From: Nitrososphaerota archaeon
GTDB taxonomy: Archaea; Thermoproteota; Nitrososphaeria; Nitrososphaerales; UBA183
Assembly (NCBI GenBank): GCA_027886865.1
Contig: JAPCJR010000022.1
Location: 1-28,758, forward strand
Reading direction: 5' to 3'
DNA: 28,758 nt
This document shows positions 21,232-28,758 of this stretch, one piece after another. A model generated the notes under the pieces. The model was not told where the DNA came from. It did not search any database and saw only the letters and a list, made by a program, of their open reading frames with translations. The stretch's first letter is position 1. Every line of letters starts with the position of its first letter. Made by a program: the position numbers and the translations under genes.

Positions 21232-22845
21232 ATGGAATCCCAAACATCGGTCGAAGGAGTCGAGATACTTGCCCCGGTCAGCGAGGAGTTCGCGCAGGTC
21301 CTGACGCCCGAGGCTCTCAAGTTCATCAAGGTGCTTCACACCGAGTTTTCCGATACGAGGAAGATGCTGCTCAGCAGGCGCGAAGAGAGACAGAAGGCCT
21401 TCGACGCTGGTCGTCTCCCTGACTTCATGCCAGGCCGGGAGATACTTTGGAAGATAGCCTACAGCGTGACCGACATCCCTCGCGACCTGAGAGACCGAAG
21501 GGTGGAGATCACGGGCCCCGCCGGCGACCGCAAGATGGTGATCAACGCGCTCAACTCGGGGGCGGGCGTCTACATGGCGGACCTCGAGGACTCGCAGTCG
21601 CCCACTTGGGAGCAGGTCATCCAGGGTCAGATCAACCTCCGGGACGCCGTCAACGGCACGATCCGGTTCGAGTCGCCCGAAGGCAAGGAATACGTCCTCA
21701 ACGCCAAGACCGCGACCCTCGTCGTCCGGCCGCGGGGACTGCACCTCGTCGAGGAGCACCTCCATGTGAACGGAGAACCCGTGTCCGCGTCTCTCTTCGA
21801 CTTTGCCCTCTACATCCACCAGAACGGCAGGAAGCTCCGAGAGAAGGGGACGAACCCGTACTTCTACATCCCGAAGATGGAGAGCTCCCTCGAGGCAAGG
21901 TTCTGGGAGCGGCTGTTCACCAAGGCGGAGGAGTTCATGGTCTTCCCAAAGGAATCGATCAAGGCGACGGCCCTCATAGAGACGCTCCCCGCCGCCTTCG
22001 AGATGGACGAGATCATCTATGCACTGAGGAACCACTTGGTCGGCCTCAACTGCGGCAGGTGGGACTACATCTTCAGCTACATCAAGAAGCTCAGGAATCA
22101 TCCGCAGTATGTGCTCCCCGACAGGTCGCAGGTGACGATGGACAAAGCCTTCCTTGCCGCTTACGTCGACCAGCTGATTGCGACCTGCCACAGGCGGGGC
22201 GCCTACGCGATCGGCGGCATGTCAGCGTTCATCCCCGTGAAGAACGACGAGAAGGCGAACGACCTTGCGTTCCAGAAGGTCAGGGCGGACAAGGAACGGG
22301 AGGTGAAGCTCGGCCACGACGGCACTTGGGTCGCGCACCCTGGCCTGGTGCCACTCGCCAAGGAGGTCTTCGAAGCCGGGATGAAGGGTATGAACCAGCT
22401 TTCGGTCACAAGGGATGACGTCAAGGTTACCCGCGACGACCTACTCCGCGTTCCGGAGGGAAGCATCACGGAAGCGGGTGTCCGCGCCGACATCAGCATC
22501 GGGTTGCAGTACCTCGAGTCGTGGTTGGGAGGGAAGGGCTGCGTCCCGATCAACAACCTGATGGAGGATGCCGCGACCGCGGAGATCTCGCGGGCTCAGC
22601 TCTGGCAGTGGGCCAGGCACGGCGCGACCATGTCGGACGGCAAGAAGGTGACGGTTGGGATGCTGAAGCCGTTGATCGCGGACGAGGTCTCGCGCCTCTC
22701 GGCGAGGGCGTCCGGTGAGGAGGCAAAGGCACGCGCGGAAATAGCCGGCTCGCTCTTCGAGTCGATAGTCACGGCCGAAGTGTTTACGGAGTTCCTGACG
22801 ATCCCCGCCTACGAGGCGCTGATCGAAATGGAGGGACAGAAATGA
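21232..22845 (+). CDS. aceB: Malate synthase
   Basis: This 537-residue protein of malate synthase A type condenses glyoxylate with acetyl-CoA to malate. Visible blocks are [31 protein letters not shown] with the active-site arginine, [46 protein letters not shown] and, near the end, [20 protein letters not shown] with the catalytic aspartate region. The frame is open to 21157, but the ATG at 21232 matches the family and lies downstream of the TATA box. The final ATGA overlaps the isocitrate lyase start. Together they form the glyoxylate shunt, which allows growth on acetate, fatty acids or other C2-yielding substrates. Confidence 0.96.
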   Translation: MESQTSVEGVEILAPVSEEFAQVLTPEALKFIKVLHTEFSDTRKMLLSRREERQKAFDAGRLPDFMPGREILWKIAYSVTDIPRDLRDRRVEITGPAGDRKMVINALNSGAGVYMADLEDSQSPTWEQVIQGQINLRDAVNGTIRFESPEGKEYVLNAKTATLVVRPRGLHLVEEHLHVNGEPVSASLFDFALYIHQNGRKLREKGTNPYFYIPKMESSLEARFWERLFTKAEEFMVFPKESIKATALIETLPAAFEMDEIIYALRNHLVGLNCGRWDYIFSYIKKLRNHPQYVLPDRSQVTMDKAFLAAYVDQLIATCHRRGAYAIGGMSAFIPVKNDEKANDLAFQKVRADKEREVKLGHDGTWVAHPGLVPLAKEVFEAGMKGMNQLSVTRDDVKVTRDDLLRVPEGSITEAGVRADISIGLQYLESWLGGKGCVPINNLMEDAATAEISRAQLWQWARHGATMSDGKKVTVGMLKPLIADEVSRLSARASGEEAKARAEIAGSLFESIVTAEVFTEFLTIPAYEALIEMEGQK

Positions 22846-24146
22846 TATCCGAAGAGGTCACGGAAGTAGAGTGGGAGTGGCAGCAGAACAGGTGGAACGG
22901 CATCAAGCGGCCCTACAAGGCGGAGGACGTCGTCAGGCTGAGGGGTTCTTTGAAGGTCGAACACACGCTGGCCCGCTTGGGCGCGGAGAAGCTCTGGATG
23001 AGCCTGCATTCGAGCGAGTGCGTCCCCGCACTCGGAGCGCTCAGCGGCAACCAGGCCGTCCAGGCGGTGCAGTCTGGTCTCAGGGCGATCTACGTCAGCG
23101 GGTGGCAGGTCGCGGCAGACGCGAACCTCGCCGGGCAGACCTACCCTGACCAGAGCCTCTACCCGCACGACTCGGTCCCGGCGCTCGTCAGACGCATCAA
23201 CCATGCGCTCAGACGTGCCGACCAGATAGACAGGGCGCAGGGAAAGAACGCGGTAGACTGGTTCGTCCCCATCGTCGCCGACGGGGAGGCCGGTTTCGGG
23301 GGCCCGCTCAACGTATTCGAGCTCACAAAATCGATGATAGAGGCAGGCGTGGCCTGCGTCCACTACGAGGACCAGCTCGCTTCGGAGAAGAAGTGCGGGC
23401 ACATGGGAGGAAAGGTACTCGTCCCCACGTCCCAGTTCATCCGCACGCTCGTCGCGGCCCGGTTCGCCGCCGACGTGATGGGAACTCCGACGATGGTCAT
23501 GGCGCGCACCGACGCCGAGGCTGCGAACCTGATAACCAGCGACGTCGACCCGCGCGACCGGCCCTTCCTTACGGGGGAACGGACGCCGGAGGGCTTCTAC
23601 AAGGTCAAGCACGGTCTCAACTCCGCGATAGCCCGCGGCATGGCCTATGCTCCGTATGCGGACATGCTCTGGTTCGAGACCGCTTCGCCGAACATCGAGG
23701 AGGCGCGGGAGTTCGCTGAAAAGATCCACGCGGTCTATCCCGGGAAGATACTCGCCTACAACTGCTCCCCGTCCTTCAACTGGGAGAAGAACCTGAGCAA
23801 GGAGTCGATCAGGTCGTTCCGCGACGAGCTCGCGGCTCTGGGCTACCGGTTCCAGTTCATCACCCTCGCGGGATTCCACGCCCTCAATCACTCCATGTAC
23901 AGGCTCGCCCGCGGCTACGTCAAGGAGGGCATGCCTGCCTACGTGAGGCTGCAGAGGGAGGAGTTCGAGGATGAACAGCTGGGATACGCCGCGGTGAAGC
24001 ACCAGGCCTTCGTCGGCACCGCCTACTTCGACGACGTAGCTTCGGTGATCAGCGCCGGCTCCGCCTCGACGCTCGCCATGAAGGGGTCGACCGAAGAAGA
24101 GCAGTTCGAAGAGGGCCTTCCCACCGTCGACTCCAAGAGCCAGTAA
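22842..24146 (+). CDS. aceA: Isocitrate lyase
   Basis: This 434-residue enzyme cleaves isocitrate to glyoxylate and succinate. Motifs are [22 protein letters not shown] (metal binding, about 143-154), the signature [12 protein letters not shown] with catalytic Cys185, [11 protein letters not shown], and YNCSPSFNW for substrate binding. The length is typical of the shorter prokaryotic form. The ATG overlaps the malate synthase stop by 4 nt, so the two shunt enzymes are made as one translational unit. Such coupling of both enzymes in one operon indicates a dedicated shunt rather than a methylisocitrate lyase. Confidence 0.97.
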   Translation: MISEEVTEVEWEWQQNRWNGIKRPYKAEDVVRLRGSLKVEHTLARLGAEKLWMSLHSSECVPALGALSGNQAVQAVQSGLRAIYVSGWQVAADANLAGQTYPDQSLYPHDSVPALVRRINHALRRADQIDRAQGKNAVDWFVPIVADGEAGFGGPLNVFELTKSMIEAGVACVHYEDQLASEKKCGHMGGKVLVPTSQFIRTLVAARFAADVMGTPTMVMARTDAEAANLITSDVDPRDRPFLTGERTPEGFYKVKHGLNSAIARGMAYAPYADMLWFETASPNIEEAREFAEKIHAVYPGKILAYNCSPSFNWEKNLSKESIRSFRDELAALGYRFQFITLAGFHALNHSMYRLARGYVKEGMPAYVRLQREEFEDEQLGYAAVKHQAFVGTAYFDDVASVISAGSASTLAMKGSTEEEQFEEGLPTVDSKSQ

Positions 24147-24159
24147 GGCTTCGCAATCT

Positions 24160-24167
24160 CTTTTTAG
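24160..24167 (+). promoter_or_regulatory. TATA box for purD
   Basis: The bases CTTTTTAG, centred about 29 nt before the TTG at 24193, predict a nearly leaderless transcript. Confidence 0.5.
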
Positions 24168-24192
24168 GAGCGGCGAGGGCGGTCGACGCGCG

Positions 24193-25587
24193 TTGCCAAA
24201 GGAGCGCGTGGGCATACTAATAGTGTCGAAGAGCCTAAGCGCTCCCGGCATAATCGACGCCTTCACGAGGAGCGGTTACGGGCCGGAGTTCTACGTGGTC
24301 GAGCGTCAGGTGAACCCCTTCAGCTTCGACAGGGCGAAGGTCCATCAGGTGATACCCGACCTCAACGTCGCGGACGTGGCGCGGTTCGCGCGCAAGCACA
24401 GGACTAGGCTCTCCTTCGGGCTGACCGATACCGAGGACTTCATCGTCGCCGGCGGACGGGACGCGGTCGAGCGCGAGAGCGGGGTGCCGATGCTCTGCGT
24501 CACCGGGAAGTACGCTGTGGAGAAGAGCAAGGCGGACCAGAGGACGCTGTTTGAACGGCTCTTCAGGGACGCCAACCCGAGATACGCGATCTTCGACCCG
24601 TCGCAGTACAAGAGCCAGGCCTCCGCCGTGGCGGCCTTTCGACGCTTCGCAGCGGAGCTCAAGGAGCCCGTCATCAAGCCCGACGCCCCCGCGAGAGGCG
24701 CGGGGGTGGGCGTGTGGGGCCAGGAATTCACCAATGAGGAAGAGATGTCGTCGTTCTTCGCCAACGTCTACTCCAAGGGGAGGGTGGTGGTCGAAGAGAA
24801 GCTAGACGGGGAGGAGTCAAGCTTCCAAGCCCTGAGCGACGGCCGCCACTTCATCGTCGCGCCCCAGACCCGGGACTACAAGAGGGCCCTCGACGGGAAC
24901 GAGGGGAAGCTGACCGGGGGGATGGGCAGCTACAGAGACGCCGCCTACAACCTCCCCTTCGTGAGGCCGTCGGAGTGGGAGTCCGTGGTGACCCAGGAGC
25001 GCGAGGCGTTCAAGCGATGGAGGGGCAGGGGCTCGAACCCGGAACTCCGGGGCTTCGTCCTCTATGATGCCCTCATGCACACTGGAAGGGGATTCAAGAT
25101 ACTGGAGCGCAACAGCAGGGGAGGCAACACGGAGCAGCTCTGCCTCTTCACGACGATCGAGGACGACCTCGTAGACGTCTGCTTTCGGATGGTCGATGGG
25201 ACGCTCAAGGGGGTCAAGTTCTCCAGAAAGGCCTCCGTCGTTACCTGCGCGGTCCCGCTGAGCTACGGCATTGCCGGCGCTCCGCCGGGCGAGGCGGGGA
25301 CGATAGACCTCGACACGGCCTACGCGCTCCAGCGTCGCACTCATGGCCTAAGCGTCTACCCGATGGACGTGGAGCTCCGGGGCGACTTGACGTACGTGGG
25401 GGCCTCACGCTCCGTGGCCGTCGTGGGGGTGGGCAAGACGCTCGAGGAAGCAAGGGCCGTCTCCCTCGCCGGAGTGGACGCGCTAAGAGGACCGCTGCGA
25501 AGCAGAAGGGACGTCGCGAGCAAACTCGACCTCAGCAGGAGCATCAGCCACATGAAGGAGCTCCGGCGGAAGAAAATCAGTGCTTGA
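24193..25587 (+). CDS. purD: Phosphoribosylamine-glycine ligase (PurD-like)
   Basis: This 464-residue ATP-grasp ligase joins glycine to phosphoribosylamine in de novo purine synthesis. Motifs are VIKPDAPARGAGVGV (ATP-grasp glycine loop), VVVEEKLDGEESSFQALSDG, QTRDYKRALDGNEGKLTGGM with the family's D-x-K-R and TGGMGSY, and LERNSRGGNTEQ in place of the usual E-x-N-x-R-x-G-D-P-E. The last motif lacks the Asp-Pro, and the protein is longer than usual by some 40 residues, so it is a diverged member. The TTG start is next to a TATA box. The 3' end overlaps the convergent purH end by 11 bp. Confidence 0.88.
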   Translation: MPKERVGILIVSKSLSAPGIIDAFTRSGYGPEFYVVERQVNPFSFDRAKVHQVIPDLNVADVARFARKHRTRLSFGLTDTEDFIVAGGRDAVERESGVPMLCVTGKYAVEKSKADQRTLFERLFRDANPRYAIFDPSQYKSQASAVAAFRRFAAELKEPVIKPDAPARGAGVGVWGQEFTNEEEMSSFFANVYSKGRVVVEEKLDGEESSFQALSDGRHFIVAPQTRDYKRALDGNEGKLTGGMGSYRDAAYNLPFVRPSEWESVVTQEREAFKRWRGRGSNPELRGFVLYDALMHTGRGFKILERNSRGGNTEQLCLFTTIEDDLVDVCFRMVDGTLKGVKFSRKASVVTCAVPLSYGIAGAPPGEAGTIDLDTAYALQRRTHGLSVYPMDVELRGDLTYVGASRSVAVVGVGKTLEEARAVSLAGVDALRGPLRSRRDVASKLDLSRSISHMKELRRKKISA

Positions 25588-27187
25588 ACGCGCGCGTGTG
25601 CGTGGTCACGATGCTGACCCCGTACTCGTCCGCCGCCGCGACGACGTCCTGGTCGCTCACCGAACCGCCCGGCTGGATCGCCGCCCGGACGCCCGCCTCT
25701 CCGAGCATGTCCACGTTGTCCCTGAAGGGGAAGAAACCGTCAGACGCGCAGACCGCACCCTTCGCCCTCGCGCCCGCGTTGTCCAGCGCGATCCTGATCG
25801 CTCCGTTTCTCTTGCGGAAGCTCGCCACCCCGAGCGTCCAGAAATGGGTCAGCGCCCCGTCCAGATACGTGCCGTCGGCGATGACTATGCCGTTCGACGG
25901 GACCCTCCTGACGACCTCCCACGCTGCGAGCAGCTTGGCCAGCGTGGCCTCCTCGGGCTTCGACTTGGTCGGCGTCGTCAGTTTCGCCGGGTCCAGTTTC
26001 TTGCGGTAGTCCACCTCGTCCTGTAGAAGGACGGCTCCCTCGATCACCTTAAGGTCGTACGGGTAGCTCGACCTGCCGCTGCTCCTGATTATCCTCATCT
26101 TCTTCTTCTGCTTTGACTTTAGCAGCTCGAGCGCCTCAGGCCCGAAGCCCGGCGCGATCACTATCTCCGTGTAGACAGAGGAATCGCTGACGCCCTCGTT
26201 CTTGCCGATGAGCATCGCCGTCTCGGAGTCGACCTCCCTGTTGAGTATCACCGTTCCGCCGAAGTCCGCCTGCGGGTCGCATGCGTGTGCGAGCTCGTAA
26301 GCCTCCGAGATGTCCGGAGCGAAGGCGAACCCGCTGATGTTGCCGTGCTTCACCGTCGCCGCCGCGGGCGTGTCCTCGAACCCCTCCAGGATGTCGTAGG
26401 AGCTGCCAATGTCGAGATAGTTGTTGAACGAAAGGGTGTCACCCGCCAGCTTGTCCCAGTCGGTCATGTTCTTCGCGCCGTCTATGGAGTAGATCGTGGC
26501 CCTCTGGTCGGGATTCTCGCCGTACTTTGCGTCCTGGAACTTTGAGGCCGAGAGGAGGAACCTCGCCGGTAGCGTGCCGGTCCCCTCGAACCTCCTCCAC
26601 AGCCCGTTGTATATCGCCGTGTCGTAAGCCCCGGTGATGGAGATGGCCTCGATCGCGAGCCTCCTCCTCGTCGCGAGGGTGGTGGCACAGCCGTTCGCCC
26701 TGAGCTCGGCAAGCACGGGCGCGTACATCTTGGGCGAAGGCACGACTGTCACGTAGCGGAAGTTCTTGCACGACGCTCTTACCATCGAAGGGCCTCCGAT
26801 GTCGATGTTCTCTATCACGGTCTCGTCGTCCGAGCTGGGGTCTGCCGCCACCTTCTCGAACGGGTAGAAGTTCACCACCACCATGTCTATCGGGTCGACC
26901 TTCATCGCCTTCAGCTCAGCAAGGTGCTCCGGGGTCCTCTTCGCGAGGATCGCGCCGAACAGAGGCGAGTGAAGCGTCTTCACCCTTCCTGAGAGTGCCT
27001 GCGGCAGGTTCATGTCGTCCTGCAGGCTGCGGACGGCCACGCCAGCCTCCTTCAGCGCCGTGTACGTGCCACCGGTGGCGAGCAGGGTGACGCCGAACCC
27101 TTGGAGGTCGCGGGCGAACTCGACCACGCCGGTCTTGTCAGCGACGCTGATCAAGGCGTTGTTTATCTTGACGGGAGCATCGTCCAT
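25577..27187 (-). CDS. purH: Bifunctional AICAR transformylase / IMP cyclohydrolase
   Basis: This 536-residue protein combines the IMP cyclohydrolase domain (ALISVADKTGVVEFARDL, LLATGGTYTAL, GRVKTLHSPLFGAILAKR, NFYPFEKV, NIDIGGPSMVRAS) with the AICAR transformylase domain (KYGENPDQRA, VKHGNISGFAFA, DFGGTVILNREV, and the C-terminal THTRAFKH). It catalyses the last two steps to IMP. Many Archaea use PurP and PurO instead, so a full bacterial-type PurH is noteworthy. The loop normally reading KTLHPK is KTLHSP. The start is the ATG at 27187; the frame is open to 27250 but that part is not family-like. A plausible TATA box on this strand is CTTTTATC at 27257-27264. Confidence 0.95.
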   Translation of the reverse strand: MDDAPVKINNALISVADKTGVVEFARDLQGFGVTLLATGGTYTALKEAGVAVRSLQDDMNLPQALSGRVKTLHSPLFGAILAKRTPEHLAELKAMKVDPIDMVVVNFYPFEKVAADPSSDDETVIENIDIGGPSMVRASCKNFRYVTVVPSPKMYAPVLAELRANGCATTLATRRRLAIEAISITGAYDTAIYNGLWRRFEGTGTLPARFLLSASKFQDAKYGENPDQRATIYSIDGAKNMTDWDKLAGDTLSFNNYLDIGSSYDILEGFEDTPAAATVKHGNISGFAFAPDISEAYELAHACDPQADFGGTVILNREVDSETAMLIGKNEGVSDSSVYTEIVIAPGFGPEALELLKSKQKKKMRIIRSSGRSSYPYDLKVIEGAVLLQDEVDYRKKLDPAKLTTPTKSKPEEATLAKLLAAWEVVRRVPSNGIVIADGTYLDGALTHFWTLGVASFRKRNGAIRIALDNAGARAKGAVCASDGFFPFRDNVDMLGEAGVRAAIQPGGSVSDQDVVAAADEYGVSIVTTHTRAFKH

Positions 27188-27267
27188 GGCAGCCCTTGAA
27201 TCCTCGCTGGCTATTAGTTGGTTTTGTCGGTCCCCGGGCGCGTTTAACACATCCCTGATAAAAGCGA

Positions 27268-27277
27268 CTTAAATATC
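27268..27277 (+). promoter_or_regulatory. TATA box for purSQL
   Basis: The bases CTTAAATATC would start transcription near 27298. The same 80-bp gap also holds the divergent purH promoter. Confidence 0.55.
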
Positions 27278-27330
27278 AAGAGGTATTATCATGATTTACG
27301 ACCAGCAAGCGCCTTTTCACGGTCAGTGTC

Positions 27331-27573
27331 GTGATCTCCAACAAGGAGGGTGCGCGTGACCCGGAGGGGGAGACGATCCTCCGGGACTTGGTGCACAAGT
27401 CAGGTTTCGAAGAAGTGAAGGCGATTCGGGCGGGCAAGTTCCTCAGCGTCGAGGTCGAGGCTGACGACAAAGATTCCGCCGTGCGCCTCGTCAGGAAGAT
27501 GTGCGACGAGCTGCGCATCTTCAACCCCGCCGCGCATACTCTCCTAGTCGAAGCGGGGCGAGCGCCGATTTGA
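27331..27573 (+). CDS. purS: Phosphoribosylformylglycinamidine synthase subunit PurS (N terminus uncertain)
   Basis: The body of PurS is clear: ISNKEGARDPEGETILRDLV, GFEEVKAIRAGKFLSVEVEA and MCDELRIFNPAAHTLLVEAG. From the GTG at 27331 it is 80 residues, but this start cuts off the first beta-strand. That strand is visible in frame just upstream (RLFTVSVV, 27310-27333), and the frame stays open back to a TGA at 27292 without any ATG, GTG or TTG earlier. An ATG at 27291 lies one frame off, so a single extra base near 27294 would give a full-length protein. PurS is the small subunit that bridges PurQ and PurL. Its stop overlaps the purQ start as TTGA. Confidence 0.85.
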   Translation: MISNKEGARDPEGETILRDLVHKSGFEEVKAIRAGKFLSVEVEADDKDSAVRLVRKMCDELRIFNPAAHTLLVEAGRAPI

Positions 27574-28268
27574 AGGTCGCCGTGGTGAGGTTTCCGGCGA
27601 GCAACTGCGACCTCGACGCGGTGGTCGCTCTGAGCAAGGTGAAGGGCCTCGCGCCGGAGTTGGTCTGGCACGAAGACGATTCTCTCGCTGGTTTCGACGC
27701 CGTCGTGCTCCCGGGAGGCTTCTCGTTCGGAGATTACCTGAGGGCCGGGGCGATAGCCGCACGAAGTCCGGCCGTATCTAGGATAAGGAAGATGGCGGAG
27801 AAGGGAGTCCCCATCCTGGGTATCTGCAACGGCTTCCAAATCCTGGTCGAAGCAGGGCTTCTCCCCGGTGCGCTGCTCAGGAATTCCGGGTTGAAGTTCG
27901 TCTGCAAGTGGACCTCCGTGAAAGTGGAGAACCGGGAGACGCCCTTCACGCGCTCCGCGAGCAAGGGACAGGTCCTGAGGATGCCGATAGCGCACGGAGA
28001 GGGTAGGTACTACCTGCCTGACGAGCAGCTGAGGGTCCTCGAGAAGGAGCGCCGGGTGATCTTCCGCTACACCGACTCGAACGGGAATCCCCTAGAGTCT
28101 GCCAACCCGACCGGGACCGCTGCGAACATAGCGGGAATATCCAACAAACGAGGCAACGTGGTCGGCTTGATGCCTCATCCGGAGCGCGCCGCCGACCCGA
28201 CGCTCAGCCCTTACCGTTCATCCGAAGGCAGGCTCGTCTTCACATCGCTCTTGAGGGGTGGCGCGTGA
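27570..28268 (+). CDS. purQ: Phosphoribosylformylglycinamidine synthase subunit PurQ (glutaminase)
   Basis: This 232-residue class I glutamine amidotransferase has VVLPGGFSFGDYLRAGAIAA, the nucleophile elbow GICNGFQIL with its cysteine, PIAHGEGRYYLP, and the His-Glu of PHPERAADP. It supplies ammonia to PurL for the fourth step of purine synthesis. The frame runs back to 27501 inside purS. The TTG at 27570, overlapping the purS stop, gives the correct family N terminus (KVAVVRFPASNCD). The stop overlaps the purL start as GTGA. Confidence 0.96.
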   Translation: MKVAVVRFPASNCDLDAVVALSKVKGLAPELVWHEDDSLAGFDAVVLPGGFSFGDYLRAGAIAARSPAVSRIRKMAEKGVPILGICNGFQILVEAGLLPGALLRNSGLKFVCKWTSVKVENRETPFTRSASKGQVLRMPIAHGEGRYYLPDEQLRVLEKERRVIFRYTDSNGNPLESANPTGTAANIAGISNKRGNVVGLMPHPERAADPTLSPYRSSEGRLVFTSLLRGGA

Positions 28269-28758
28269 CGACCCTGGAGTCGCTGCAGCTGGGGCTCACA
28301 GCGGACGAGGTCCGGACTGTCCGCGCCACATTGGGAAGGGAGCCCAACGAGGTGGAGTGGTCCATAATAGACGCAGAGTGGTCGGAGCACAGCAGCTACA
28401 AGTCCTCCAAGGCCCTCCTGAGGCTCTTTCCCACCAAGGGCAAGCGGGTGGTCCTCGGGCCGGGGTATGACGCCGGAGTGGTGGACGTGGGCGGAGACTA
28501 TGTGGTTACGCTCCATATCGAAAGCCACAATCACCCCTCGGCCGTCGACCCATACGGCGGAGCCTCCACGGGCATCGGGGGAGTCGTGAGGGACATACTC
28601 TCGATGGGCACTAGGCCGATAGCGCTAGTCGACATACTCCGGTTCGGGAGGATAGAGCGGAGCCCTCGGTCGCGCTGGCTCTTCAGAAACGTGGTCCGAG
28701 GCATCGCCGACTATGGAAACTGCATCGGCGTCCCGACCGTCGCCGGTGACATCGAGTT
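28265..28758 (+). CDS. purL: Phosphoribosylformylglycinamidine synthase subunit PurL, 5' part (cut by window end)
   Basis: The frame opens at a GTG overlapping the purQ stop and runs to the window edge (164 codons seen). It reads TTLESLQLGLTADEV, EVEWSIIDAEWSEHSSYKSS, VVTLHIESHNHPSAVDPYGG and ASTGIGGVVRDILSMGTRPI, the N-terminal blocks of the short PurL that works with PurQ and PurS. The usual EHCSYK is EHSSYK, a Cys-to-Ser change at a position that is normally conserved in bacterial PurL. The ATP-binding and C-terminal domains are beyond the window. Confidence 0.95.
   Translation, partial: MTTLESLQLGLTADEVRTVRATLGREPNEVEWSIIDAEWSEHSSYKSSKALLRLFPTKGKRVVLGPGYDAGVVDVGGDYVVTLHIESHNHPSAVDPYGGASTGIGGVVRDILSMGTRPIALVDILRFGRIERSPRSRWLFRNVVRGIADYGNCIGVPTVAGDIE

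Noticed and set aside
21205..22191. Minus-strand open frame of about 328 codons inside malate synthase
   Set aside because: The sense strand encodes conserved malate synthase blocks, so this is a codon-bias shadow.
22809..24266. Minus-strand open frame of about 485 codons covering isocitrate lyase
   Set aside because: Isocitrate lyase on the plus strand has all its signature motifs; the antisense product is arginine- and leucine-rich with no known motif.

Overview
The window is archaeal. Most promoters are a TATA box centred about 24-28 nt before the start codon, so many genes look leaderless, and TTG start codons are common. The proteins also fit Archaea: a DUF929/VKOR pair, an AbrB-PhoU regulator, stand-alone Lrp-dimer and two-helix winged-helix regulators, a KaiC-like ATPase, and an archaeal purine gene set (purS, purQ, purL and purH). 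Glyoxylate-shunt genes, Kdp and DUF929/VKOR without any ammonia-oxidation gene suggest a heterotrophic member of the Thaumarchaeota/Nitrososphaeria or a relative, perhaps from acidic soil. That placement is an inference from gene content, not from a phylogeny.

Layout. 1-5.6 kb is an accessory-looking stretch: the end of an HxlR regulator, a quinone-oxidoreductase-like MDR enzyme divergent from a MarR regulator, a MoaD/ThiS-like ubiquitin-fold gene coupled to an Asp-box beta-propeller gene, a KaiC-like ATPase gene broken by a one-base frameshift and coupled to a membrane protein, and a short acidic protein. A dispersed intergenic repeat occurs four times here, each copy in the 3' flank of a minus-strand transcription unit. 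5.6-11.4 kb is rich in envelope functions: a Tat-exported metallophosphoesterase, a NikR-like regulator divergent from a ZIP-like transporter and a cupredoxin, a small membrane protein overlapping a winged-helix regulator, and a DUF929 thioredoxin-fold protein overlapping a VKOR homologue (likely extracytoplasmic disulfide formation).

11.5-19 kb holds an Lrp-dimer domain gene, kdpABC for high-affinity potassium uptake without kdpDE, and an HxlR-ABC ATPase-permease operon. 19-21.1 kb has a 350-bp gap, an anchored extracytoplasmic protein and the AbrB-PhoU regulator. 21.2-24.1 kb is the glyoxylate shunt (malate synthase overlapping isocitrate lyase by ATGA), divergent from the PhoU-like regulator across a palindromic site. 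24.2 kb to the end is de novo purine synthesis: purD, purH on the opposite strand with an overlapping 3' end, and the overlapping chain purS-purQ-purL, with purL cut by the window edge.

Most of the window is recognisable. The least explained items are the four-copy repeat, the MoaD-like/beta-propeller pair, the frameshifted KaiC-like ATPase with its membrane partner, the unusual copper site of the cupredoxin, and the missing normal start of purS. All functional calls come from reading motifs and context; no database search was run.
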